Positions 11,712 to 18,197 of a DNA stretch of 18,955 nt are shown here, piece by piece. The position numbers and the translations under genes are program-made. The notes beneath the pieces are model-generated. The model saw only the letters and a list, made by a program, of their open reading frames with translations. It did no database searches and was not told the DNA's origin. Every line of letters starts with the position of its first letter. Positions within the stretch are counted from its first letter, which is position 1. Origin of the DNA: Candidatus Kerfeldbacteria bacterium (GTDB lineage: Bacteria > Patescibacteriota > Patescibacteriia > SBBC01 > JACPUP01); assembly GCA_016192205.1 (NCBI GenBank), contig JACPUP010000017.1:1-18955 (forward strand), read 5' to 3'.

Positions 11712-13252
11712 GGAATGGAGGGCGCGGTGCGGATGGAGAGGCTCGGACGGTGTTCGTACAACCGCACGCCGTCACGGTAGAGAATGAGTTGGGCGGTCGG
11801 GTCTGTACCCACCTCTGCCAGAATCTCATCGTACTGCATTTTCGGCAGATTGTCACACACGTCCGCTGCGCAATCGAGCGCCAAGACGTAGTCCGCACGT
11901 GCGCGCCGCGGCGATTTGAGGAGGTAGAGTTCGGACCGGCGCACGACCCAGGGACCGGCGTTGGCCGAAGCCGCAACCGACGCGCTGGCAGGAATCGCCC
12001 GCGCGGCTTCTCGGATGGTTGCCAGCCGCTGCCAGTCCGGGGCCGGGAATACTGCACGACCGCCGAACAGCGCGGCGACCAGGATGCTCGCGACCAGGAC
12101 GCTCACGACCGGCGCTTGTGAGCGATGTCCGCGCCGCCGCTGTCGTCGGACGATTCGGGCAGCGCCGACCACGGCCGCAACGAGCAGCGCACCGTCACCG
12201 AGCAGGTGGTAGTGGAGGTCGCCGAGCAGCTCGCGGTCGCTTCCACCAACGACCATGATGCCGATGGCCGCGGCACCAAGGATGGCGACGTCCAGGCCGA
12301 CGAGCGGGAGGAACGCGAGCGGCACGAGGAGCCACAGGAGGTAGTGGAAACGACCGACGTCTGCAACGAACGCGCGCCAGTCAGTGGCGCCAGTGAGCAC
12401 CTGGTCGAGTCCCTCAATCCGCCAGAGGTACTCGTACCCCTGCGGGTGGAAATGCTGGAAGATGGCGGTGAGTGCCACGAGCCAGCTGCCCGCCAACACC
12501 GTCAGTGCGAGTCCGGCCCAACGGCTGCGGCGGTGGAGGAGCAGGAAGACGCCGAAGAGCAGGGCGACGATAGCCGCATCCTCGCGGCATAGCATCAATG
12601 CCACGCTAGCCAACAGACTCCGGCCGTACTGTCCTTGGACGAAAAACCAAAACGCGAACAAGAAGCTCGGCAGCGCATACACGACCGGATGGATGTCAAA
12701 CGTCAAGGCTGACCACAGTGGTTGTGCGAGCAACGTAGCCGTGAAGAACGCCACAGCGGCGAACGGGCTGTCGAGCAGCCGCCGGGCAATGAGTCCCACG
12801 AGCACGGCGCTGCCGGCCACGGCCAGGAGTTGGAGAAACAACAATGTTTCGGTCCGCGGCAGGAGCCAGTAGAAGAGCGACAGCGGCAGGATGATGGGTT
12901 CGATGTGGAAGGCCAGCCGCGTGTCAGGCACCGAAACCTCTGACGTATCCGTGGTCATGCGGAAGGGCTGGCCATGCGCTGTGTTCCAAAATGTCTGCTC
13001 GACATTCCCCAGGTCGAGAATGGAGGTTTGCAGGTCGTAGTGTCGCAGGAGGGCGAGTGTTCCGAAATACGCCAGGAACACTACCAGGCCGATAGCGAAG
13101 AACATTGGGAGCGCTCGCGGGTGGAGTGCACACCATCGGTCAGCGCGCTGGGCAATGCGCAGACGGACGAACAATGCGACCAGCCCGGCACCGACCACAA
13201 TCAGGCCGCCAAACGCGAGGAGCCGGATGCGAAACACTGCCTCATAGTCCAT
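11708..13252 (-). CDS. DUF2079 polytopic membrane protein
   Basis: A 514-residue membrane protein with roughly ten hydrophobic helices followed by a soluble C-terminal tail. The DUF2079 signature is clear near the first large loop: DLGNVEQTFWNT (residues 80-91), then HIEPIILPLSLFYWLLP (116-132) and LLFLQ. The family is related to GT-C-type membrane glycosyltransferases, which use polyprenyl-linked donors on the outer face of the membrane; I infer that role here from the adjacent DPMS-like gene. ATG 13252 was chosen over the longer frame from 13348 because a promoter (TTTACA-17-TAAGCT) lies between them and the protein begins with the expected membrane helix. It is the first gene of the four-gene minus-strand operon. 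No Shine-Dalgarno is visible. Confidence 0.85.
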   Translation of the reverse strand: MDYEAVFRIRLLAFGGLIVVGAGLVALFVRLRIAQRADRWCALHPRALPMFFAIGLVVFLAYFGTLALLRHYDLQTSILDLGNVEQTFWNTAHGQPFRMTTDTSEVSVPDTRLAFHIEPIILPLSLFYWLLPRTETLLFLQLLAVAGSAVLVGLIARRLLDSPFAAVAFFTATLLAQPLWSALTFDIHPVVYALPSFLFAFWFFVQGQYGRSLLASVALMLCREDAAIVALLFGVFLLLHRRSRWAGLALTVLAGSWLVALTAIFQHFHPQGYEYLWRIEGLDQVLTGATDWRAFVADVGRFHYLLWLLVPLAFLPLVGLDVAILGAAAIGIMVVGGSDRELLGDLHYHLLGDGALLVAAVVGAARIVRRQRRRGHRSQAPVVSVLVASILVAALFGGRAVFPAPDWQRLATIREAARAIPASASVAASANAGPWVVRRSELYLLKSPRRARADYVLALDCAADVCDNLPKMQYDEILAEVGTDPTAQLILYRDGVRLYEHRPSLSIRTAPSIP

Positions 13253-13262
13253 AGGCGGGAAG

Positions 13263-13291
13263 AGCTTAGCCGATGGCGTCGTTCCTGTAAA
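13263..13291 (-). promoter_or_regulatory. promoter of the four-gene glycan operon
   Basis: On the minus strand, TTTACA (13291-13286), a 17-nt spacer and TAAGCT (13268-13263) lie 10 nt before ATG 13252. The leader would be only a few nucleotides. Confidence 0.5.
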
Positions 13292-13302
13292 TGGGTGTGT
13301 GC

Positions 13303-13332
13303 ATGTCAGGCTGGAGAGAAAAATGGTATACT
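13303..13332 (+). promoter_or_regulatory. extended -10 promoter of the membrane protein-Clp operon
   Basis: TGG-TATACT (13324-13332) is an extended -10 box, with a weak -35, ATGTCA (13303-13308), 18 nt upstream. ATG 13343 follows 10 nt after the -10. It faces away from the glycan-operon promoter, so the 90-bp gap is a divergent promoter region. Confidence 0.6.
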
Positions 13333-13342
13333 CTCCACTGGT

Positions 13343-13702
13343 ATGCAAGCGCGGAGCACCGCAGGATATCTCCTCAAAGACCTCCTTTTCGACTTCGCGA
13401 AGTTTCCGGTCTGGTGGTACTCGGCTGGGCTGGTGCAGGCAGCGCGGTTCGCGTGGGGGGAAATCGCCGCGTGGGCGCGTCGGCTCTCGCTCGTCATCCT
13501 GTTTCGCAACGTGCTCAAGCCGATGTACGGCGATTACAGCAAGAGCGGCCGGGCCATCAGTTTGGTGCTCCGCCTGGTCGTGTTCGGGTTCAGGGTGGTC
13601 GTGATGGTTCTCTGGAGCGCGGTCGTCATCGGGCTCCTGGCCCTGTGGATCGCGCTGCCCGTCGGCACTGGCTTTTTGTTCGCGCGGTCATTGGTGGGAT
13701 GA
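13343..13702 (+). CDS. small membrane protein encoded before the Clp-like ATPase
   Basis: A 119-residue protein with a short N-terminal region rich in aromatic residues (FAKFPVWWYSAG, residues 18-29), an amphipathic middle, the distinctive polar segment FRNVLKPMYGDYSKSGRAIS (54-73) and two closely spaced C-terminal membrane helices (about 73-92 and 93-115). I do not know a named family. ATG 13343 follows an extended -10 promoter; the longer frame upstream is antisense to the DUF2079 gene. Its stop is 1 nt before the ATG of the Clp-like gene, so the two proteins are surely co-expressed and probably work together at the membrane, for example as anchor or adaptor and ATPase; that partnership is inference. 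Confidence 0.8.
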   Translation: MQARSTAGYLLKDLLFDFAKFPVWWYSAGLVQAARFAWGEIAAWARRLSLVILFRNVLKPMYGDYSKSGRAISLVLRLVVFGFRVVVMVLWSAVVIGLLALWIALPVGTGFLFARSLVG

Positions 13703-13703
13703 T

Positions 13704-16478
13704 ATGGCGAAGGCGACGCCCGTGAGCACGCAGCTCGCCTGCCCGGAGTGCACCGGACGCGGGTACGTGTTGGACCAGCAGCAGCGCACCTTGCCATGTC
13801 CGCGGTGCGTTGGGGTGGGAGTCGTTGGCGTGGTGAACGGCGAGCTCGTCGCCTACCGCGAGACGTTCTCCTCGGCCGCCATCAACCTGGAGCGGCTCCA
13901 CAGCGTGCTCCGCGCGGTCATCGACGGCGTGTTCGTGCTGTTCGGGCTGGCTGGACTCGTCGTCGGTTGGTTCGAGTTTCAGTCGGCGCGCGTCACGCTC
14001 GCGTCGCTCACCGATTTCGCGCTGCGCCAAACCCCGGGCATGGCCGTCTTCTGGCTCTCGGTCCTGGGCGATCTCTACGTCTACTACCGGTTGACCACCG
14101 AGTCGCAGCACGAGCGGAAAATGCCGGCGCCGCTCCAGCTTGAGCAACCGCCGACCGCATTCGCTGACCTGGGCCAGCACCCGCTCTACGACCTCACCCC
14201 ATCACTGGACCGGAACGTGCACCAGGCCGTGCGCCTGGCCTGGGAGACGGCGGCGCGGCTCGGCCATCGCGCCGCGGACGACCGGCATCTGTTTTCGGCG
14301 TTGCTCGGCCGCGACATCGTGCTGCAGGCACTGGCCCGGCTCGGGGTGCCACGGCAGACGCTCGTTGAGCGCACCGCCCACCTCTTGAGCGACGCCGACC
14401 GCGGCCGCTCGTCGGGCGAGCCTCGCCGTCTGGCGGGCCAACCCACGGTCTTGGGTGGCGGGTTGCGGGCAGTCCTCATCAATGCGTACGCCGAGGCACG
14501 CCGCCGGAAAGCGCCGGCCATTGAACCGCTCGATGTGCTCGTAGCGTTGGGCGCCAGCGAAGGGAAGGTGCGGACGTTGCTCGACGACCTGGGCATTGAA
14601 GCGCGCACGCTGCGGAACGTGGTTCGGTGGGGGAATATCCAGGAAGAACTGCGCCGCCGCTGGGGCCACTTCCGCAGCCGGGCTGGGTACAAGCCCAAAG
14701 GCGTCATGAACCGCGCCATGACCGCCCAGGCCACGCCCGTGCTCGACGCGTTCAGCCACGATTTGACGGCCTTGGCACGCGCCGGCGCCACCCAGGTGCT
14801 GATTGATCGCGAGCGCGAGACTGACGCCGTGTTCCGCGCGCTCGAAGCGAAGAGCAATGCCGTGCTCGTCGGCAACCCAGGCGTTGGCAAGACCGCCATC
14901 GTGGAAGGCATTGCCAACCGCATGGTCGAGGAAGACGTACCCCAGGCCTTCCAAGATAAACGATTAGTATCGCTTTCGATCCCCGCGCTTGTTTCCGGCG
15001 CTGGCGGCATGGGCGCGCTGGAGGAACGGTTCTCCGACGTGCTGACCGAAGTGGTGAAGTCCGGCAACATCATCTTGTTCATCGACAACCTCCAAAACCT
15101 CATTGGCGTTTCGTCCACGGGCGGCCAGACGCTTGACCTGTCGGGCATCCTGGCCCAGGCGCTGCAGTCCAAGCGGGTCTTCGTGCTCGCCACGACCACC
15201 GTTGGCGACTACAGCCGCTACATCGAGCCCTCGGGCGCGCTCGTCTCGTCATTCGAGAAGGTCGAGGTCACGGAAATGGAGCCCGACGACGTCATCGCCG
15301 TGCTCGAGTCCAAGGTCGGCCACGTCGAGTACGAGCACAAGGTGTTTTTCTCCTACGAAGCGTTGGAGAAGATGGTTGCATTGGCCAATCGCTACCTCCA
15401 TGACCGGTTCCAACCGCAGAAGGCCATTGACCTGCTCGAGGAAGTGGCGTTGGCCGCGCACAAACGGAAAGGCAAAGGGACGTTCGTGAGTGGGGATGAC
15501 GTGGCCCAGGTCGTGGCGGAAAAGACGAATGTCGCCGTCGCGGCCGTGACGGAAGATGAGTCGGAAAAGCTCCTGCACCTCGAGGAGCGGATCCATGAGC
15601 GCATCGTCGGGCAAGATGAGGCCGTCAAAGCCGTGTCGTCGGCCCTGCGCCGCGCCCGGGCGGAGCTGCGCGATCCCAAGCGGCCGATCGCCTCATTCCT
15701 CTTTCTGGGCCCGACTGGCGTGGGGAAAACCGAACTGGCCAAGACCGTGGCCGCCACGTACTTCAACGCCGAGAAGGATATGGTGCGGCTGGACATGTCC
15801 GAGTACCAAGATAGTTCCTCGCTCACCCGCATGCTCGGTGCGCCGCCTGGCTACGGCGGTGGCCCCGGCTACCTGACCGAGGCCATCCGGCGCAACCCCT
15901 ACACCGTGCTGCTGCTGGACGAGTTGGAGAAAGCCCACCCCGACATCCTCAATGTCTTCCTCCAGGTCATGGACGACGGCCGACTGACGGATGCGACGGG
16001 CCGGACCGTGGACTTCACGAACGCCATCATCATCGCGACCTCGAACGCTGGCACGCAGCTCATTCAAGACGGCCTGCGGCGGGGCGCGGCCGTGGAGGAA
16101 ATCAAACAGGTGCTCATGAATGAGGCATTGAAGCAGTTCTTCCGGCCGGAATTTTTGAACCGCTTCGACGACATCATCGTGTTCACGTCGCTCAACGAAC
16201 ACGAGATTCGACAGATTGCCGGCCTCATGCTCAAGCAAGTTGCGGCCCAGCTTGAGGAGCGGGGCATTACCTTGCGGGCGTCTCCCGACGCCGTGGCCGA
16301 GTTGGCTGCCGCGGGTTTTGACACGACCTTTGGCGCGCGGCCCCTGCGCCGGGCCATCCAGGACCGGGTGGATGACGCGCTGGCGGATTTCCTTCTCAAA
16401 GGCCAGCTCGGCCGCCGGGATGTCGCGGTCCTTGAACCGGGCGGCGTCATTCGGGTTGAAAAGGCCCAGGCGGTGTAA
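13704..16478 (+). CDS. membrane-anchored Clp/Hsp100-like AAA+ ATPase with degenerate first ring
   Basis: A 924-residue protein. Order: two CxxC pairs of DnaJ/rubredoxin-like type (Cys13, Cys16, Cys32, Cys35); two membrane helices (about 69-90 and 112-130); a Clp-N-like helical repeat region (about 165-310); a first AAA+ domain with Walker A GNPGVGKT (390-397); a second AAA+ domain with Walker A GPTGVGKT (669-676), Walker B VLLLDE (735-740), sensor-1 ATSN, arginine finger Arg820 and sensor-2 GARPLRR (877-883). In ring 1 the Walker B is LFIDNLQN instead of LFIDEIHT, the RRF arginine-finger site reads SSF (515-517), and the pore KYRG site reads GGMG (434-437). The ClpB-type middle coiled coil is absent, and the IGL/VGF ClpP-docking loop is not seen. 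Ring 2 should therefore power unfolding at the membrane without an obvious ClpP. It is often annotated as ClpC, but the architecture is distinct. Confidence 0.88.
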   Translation: MAKATPVSTQLACPECTGRGYVLDQQQRTLPCPRCVGVGVVGVVNGELVAYRETFSSAAINLERLHSVLRAVIDGVFVLFGLAGLVVGWFEFQSARVTLASLTDFALRQTPGMAVFWLSVLGDLYVYYRLTTESQHERKMPAPLQLEQPPTAFADLGQHPLYDLTPSLDRNVHQAVRLAWETAARLGHRAADDRHLFSALLGRDIVLQALARLGVPRQTLVERTAHLLSDADRGRSSGEPRRLAGQPTVLGGGLRAVLINAYAEARRRKAPAIEPLDVLVALGASEGKVRTLLDDLGIEARTLRNVVRWGNIQEELRRRWGHFRSRAGYKPKGVMNRAMTAQATPVLDAFSHDLTALARAGATQVLIDRERETDAVFRALEAKSNAVLVGNPGVGKTAIVEGIANRMVEEDVPQAFQDKRLVSLSIPALVSGAGGMGALEERFSDVLTEVVKSGNIILFIDNLQNLIGVSSTGGQTLDLSGILAQALQSKRVFVLATTTVGDYSRYIEPSGALVSSFEKVEVTEMEPDDVIAVLESKVGHVEYEHKVFFSYEALEKMVALANRYLHDRFQPQKAIDLLEEVALAAHKRKGKGTFVSGDDVAQVVAEKTNVAVAAVTEDESEKLLHLEERIHERIVGQDEAVKAVSSALRRARAELRDPKRPIASFLFLGPTGVGKTELAKTVAATYFNAEKDMVRLDMSEYQDSSSLTRMLGAPPGYGGGPGYLTEAIRRNPYTVLLLDELEKAHPDILNVFLQVMDDGRLTDATGRTVDFTNAIIIATSNAGTQLIQDGLRRGAAVEEIKQVLMNEALKQFFRPEFLNRFDDIIVFTSLNEHEIRQIAGLMLKQVAAQLEERGITLRASPDAVAELAAAGFDTTFGARPLRRAIQDRVDDALADFLLKGQLGRRDVAVLEPGGVIRVEKAQAV

Positions 16479-16498
16479 GCATTTCTGCTGCGCAGAGT

Positions 16499-16522
16499 CT
16501 GACCTTGCGGTCAGCTTTTTTT
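16499..16522 (+). terminator. terminator of the membrane protein-Clp operon
   Basis: The 6-bp stem CTGACC-TTGC-GGTCAG (16499-16514) is followed by C and seven T residues (16516-16522), 20 nt after the stop codon. Confidence 0.85.
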
Positions 16523-16598
16523 GGGCAACATTTGCCCAGGTTTCTGCCAGGGGGTGTGGGGGTCCAGAACAAAAGGACCCCCTTACACCCCCTTGGCA
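16522..16598. repeat. two consecutive hairpins, one long and imperfect
   Basis: First, TGGGCAA-CAT-TTGCCCA (16522-16538). Then a 21-bp stem with bulges: the left arm 16545-16565 (TGCCAGGGGGTGT, then GGGGGTCC) pairs with 16575-16598 around the loop AGAACAAAA. The right arm has one extra A and one extra AA. The arms are nearly symmetric, so the element could fold on either strand. Confidence 0.65.
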
Positions 16599-16615
16599 AA
16601 CCCCCGTATCCCCCC

Positions 16616-16677
16616 GTGAGCACGCCATTGCTCGGCCGGTCGGGGCTTCGTTCGTCCGGCCTAAAGGCCGGGCTCAC
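16616..16677. repeat. nested stem-loop upstream of the kinase gene
   Basis: GTGAGC (16616-16621) pairs with GCTCAC (16672-16677). Inside it lies CCGGCC-TAAA-GGCCGG (16656-16671). There is no T-run, and the function is unknown. Confidence 0.45.
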
Positions 16678-16728
16678 TCACCCCTCAACGGCCGTGCGAC
16701 ATTTTCCTTAGTTGGGTGTATTGGGATG

Positions 16729-16737
16729 TGATAGACT
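16729..16737 (+). promoter_or_regulatory. extended -10 promoter of the P-loop kinase gene
   Basis: TGA-TAGACT (16729-16737) is followed 6 nt later by ATG 16744. Transcription would start at or next to the start codon, so the mRNA is probably leaderless. No clear -35 or Shine-Dalgarno was seen. Confidence 0.5.
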
Positions 16738-16743
16738 ATTTTC

Positions 16744-17274
16744 ATGAAACTTATTGTTCTCTACGGTCCGCCCGGGGTTGGTAAATTGACGGTCGCCCGG
16801 GTGTTGGCCCATAAAACTGGTTATAAAGTTTTGCACAATCACCTGACGATTGAGTTGTTGTGCTCGTTGTTCGAATGGGGGAGCAGGCCGTACCGTGAAC
16901 TTGTCCGGAAGTACCGGTTTGAGTTGCTAGAGACGGCCGCGAAATACAAGACGAAAGGCGTGATTACGACGTTTGTCTACGCTGCCGAAGCTGACGAAAA
17001 GGAGATGCGCGAGCTCCTGCGTCGCATGAAACGTCGCCACGTCAACGTGTACTTTGTAAAACTCCAGTGTTCGCAAGCAGAACTTGAACGTCGGATCAAA
17101 CACGAATCGCGGAAGGCCTTCACGAAGATCCGTCACGTGAAGAATTTATGGGACGTGATGGGTAAGTACGATACGTTGGCGACCATTCCGTTCGGAAAAA
17201 ATTTGGTTATCGACACCACGAACCTCTCACCACAGAAGACGGCAGCGAAAATCATACGAAAGGTAGGCATTTAA
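16744..17274 (+). CDS. P-loop kinase-like NTPase (AAA_33/shikimate-kinase-like)
   Basis: A 176-residue single-domain P-loop protein. The Walker A is at the very start: LYGPPGVGKLTVARVLA (residues 6-22), with Lys14 as the phosphate-binding lysine and a Leu at the position after it where Ser or Thr is usual, followed by Thr16. HNHLTIELL (31-39) and the basic segment ERRIKHESRKAF (114-125) would be the substrate and lid regions. The size and layout fit small-molecule or nucleoside kinases of the zeta-toxin/AAA_33/shikimate-kinase-like group, but the substrate is unknown. The gene is visibly more AT-rich than its neighbours and stands alone between hairpin-rich gaps, which hints at a separate origin. 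ATG 16744 sits 6 nt after an extended -10 box. Confidence 0.8.
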   Translation: MKLIVLYGPPGVGKLTVARVLAHKTGYKVLHNHLTIELLCSLFEWGSRPYRELVRKYRFELLETAAKYKTKGVITTFVYAAEADEKEMRELLRRMKRRHVNVYFVKLQCSQAELERRIKHESRKAFTKIRHVKNLWDVMGKYDTLATIPFGKNLVIDTTNLSPQKTAAKIIRKVGI

Positions 17275-17333
17275 TTCCCGCGCCTACTTCTCCCACCCCC
17301 GCTCACGAGCAGCTGGGAACACGAGGTTAAAAA

Positions 17334-17365
17334 CTATTCTCTAATTCGCGCGAATTAGAGAATAG
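17334..17365. repeat. perfect 32-bp palindrome (repeat family, copy 3, first module)
   Basis: CTATTCTCTAATTCGC (17334-17349) is followed directly by its exact reverse complement. The half-site matches 1353-1369, where the centre is split by a GC-rich hairpin. On the minus strand it is followed by TTTTT, so it could also end minus-strand transcripts. Confidence 0.8.
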
Positions 17366-17384
17366 AAAAGAGGAAGATCTTATA

Positions 17385-17406
17385 GGCTCATTCGTACGAA
17401 AGAGCC
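17385..17406. repeat. near-perfect 22-bp palindrome (repeat family, copy 3, second module)
   Basis: GGCTC-A-TTCGTACGAA-A-GAGCC has one mismatched pair. It matches the centre of 1903-1940 and bases 1328-1344. It lies 19 bp after the 32-bp palindrome. Confidence 0.75.
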
Positions 17407-17470
17407 GGTGAGAAAACAGCTTAGATAAAATATCTGCGACCGCCAAGAGAGTGTGAGATGCGAAGGCGTG

Positions 17471-17526
17471 GAGCGAGTACCGAGCGAGGCGTAGTTGGCA
17501 CTACGTCGAGCGAGGAACGGAGCGAA
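17471..17526. repeat. GAGCGAG direct repeats around a hairpin
   Basis: GAGCGAG occurs at 17471, 17482 and 17508, and GAGCGAA at 17520. They form two pairs (spacing 11 and 12 nt) on either side of the hairpin CGTAGT-TGGC-ACTACG (17490-17505). The whole 17275-17702 gap contains no convincing gene. The element may be a dispersed repeat, a protein-binding array or part of an RNA. Confidence 0.55.
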
Positions 17527-17615
17527 CGGCGAGCCCGCAGGGTCAGCGATGCCGAAAGACGGCTCCGCCGGCTTGGAGGCAGCGTTGACAGCTCACCGCT
17601 TTTGGCGGTCGAATG

Positions 17616-17655
17616 AAAAGCCGCCCCCGTACTCCTTTCTGAAGTGGGGGCGGGC
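17616..17655 (-). terminator. terminator of the minus-strand small gene
   Basis: Read on the minus strand, GCCCGCCCCC (17655-17646) pairs with GGGGGCGGC (17628-17620), with one bulged base, and is followed by TTTTC. It lies about 47 nt beyond the stop at 17703. Confidence 0.7.
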
Positions 17656-17702
17656 AAAGGCCGGACGAATCCGCCGTGTGGTCGCGGGCCGAAGCGGGCA
17701 GG

Positions 17703-18071
17703 CTACGCGGGAATCGCTTCGGGGCGAAGCGGAAGCGGCTCGATCGTGGTCTGGAGCCGCAGAAGGTTGATGGTTTTTTCATCATCGATCTGCTGCCCGA
17801 TGACCAGGGCGTGTTCGACCTGGTAGTGGAAGTTCGGCTTGAGAACCAAGACGAGGTAGCGCGAACCGACTCTCGGCGGAAAGTCCACCCGGCCGAACTC
17901 CGGTAGCACCGTACAGTTGTCCCAGTTCCAGGAACCGTCGTCTCGCCGGGTCGTCACGACGCCGAAGTAGACGCGTTCGCCCTCGTCGACGAGGAAGCCC
18001 GGAACGTGGGTCAAGCTATGGGCTGCATGAACGAGCGATCTGAAGATGGCTGGGGGCTTCAGCGATCTCAT
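17703..18071 (-). CDS. hypothetical protein (122 aa)
   Basis: I do not recognise this protein. It is soluble-looking, with a conserved-looking core GFLVDEGERVYFGVVTTRRDD (residues 25-45), WNWDNCTVLPEFGRVDFPPRVGSRYLVLVL (48-77) and GQQIDDEKTINLLRL (92-106), and a Pro/Leu-rich end. There is one Cys, no membrane segment and no P-loop. The case for a real gene is good: GAGAGGAAGGA lies directly before ATG 18071, a promoter (TTGACG-17-TAGTGT) lies upstream, and a terminator lies downstream. It is transcribed divergently from glyS. The pattern of hydrophobic strands suggests a small beta-rich domain, but this is only an impression. Confidence 0.7.
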   Translation of the reverse strand: MRSLKPPAIFRSLVHAAHSLTHVPGFLVDEGERVYFGVVTTRRDDGSWNWDNCTVLPEFGRVDFPPRVGSRYLVLVLKPNFHYQVEHALVIGQQIDDEKTINLLRLQTTIEPLPLRPEAIPA

Positions 18072-18120
18072 TCCTTCCTCTCCCTTGCATCAACACCTAG
18101 AACCCCGGAATGATGGTTTC

Positions 18121-18149
18121 ACACTAGTGATTCTCGTAGTGTCCGTCAA
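18121..18149 (-). promoter_or_regulatory. promoter of the minus-strand small gene
   Basis: On the minus strand, TTGACG (18149-18144), a 17-nt spacer and TAGTGT (18126-18121) predict a leader of about 40 nt that carries the Shine-Dalgarno. Confidence 0.5.
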
Positions 18150-18177
18150 TGGCCAGGGTGCGGGCCAGGCAAAAACT

Positions 18178-18186
18178 TGGTATACT
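18178..18186 (+). promoter_or_regulatory. extended -10 promoter of glyS
   Basis: TGG-TATACT (18178-18186), identical to the box at 13324-13332, lies 11 nt before ATG 18198. No clear -35 or Shine-Dalgarno was seen, so the leader is predicted to be about 5 nt. Confidence 0.6.
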
Positions 18187-18197
18187 GCGGGCGTTCT

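Noticed and set aside
12974..13342. Upstream extension of the small membrane protein frame
   Set aside because: It is antisense to the DUF2079 gene and precedes the extended -10 promoter; the start at 13343 is better supported.
14186..15199. Long minus-strand open frames opposite the Clp-like gene (also 15693-16628)
   Set aside because: The plus strand encodes unmistakable AAA+ motifs; the antisense frames are Ser/Arg- or Gly/His-rich with no motif or ribosome site.
17495..17770. Plus-strand frame of 91 codons over the GAGCGAG region and terminator
   Set aside because: It crosses the direct repeats and the minus-strand terminator, has no ribosome site, and its Ala/Arg/Gly-rich product looks like random GC-rich translation.
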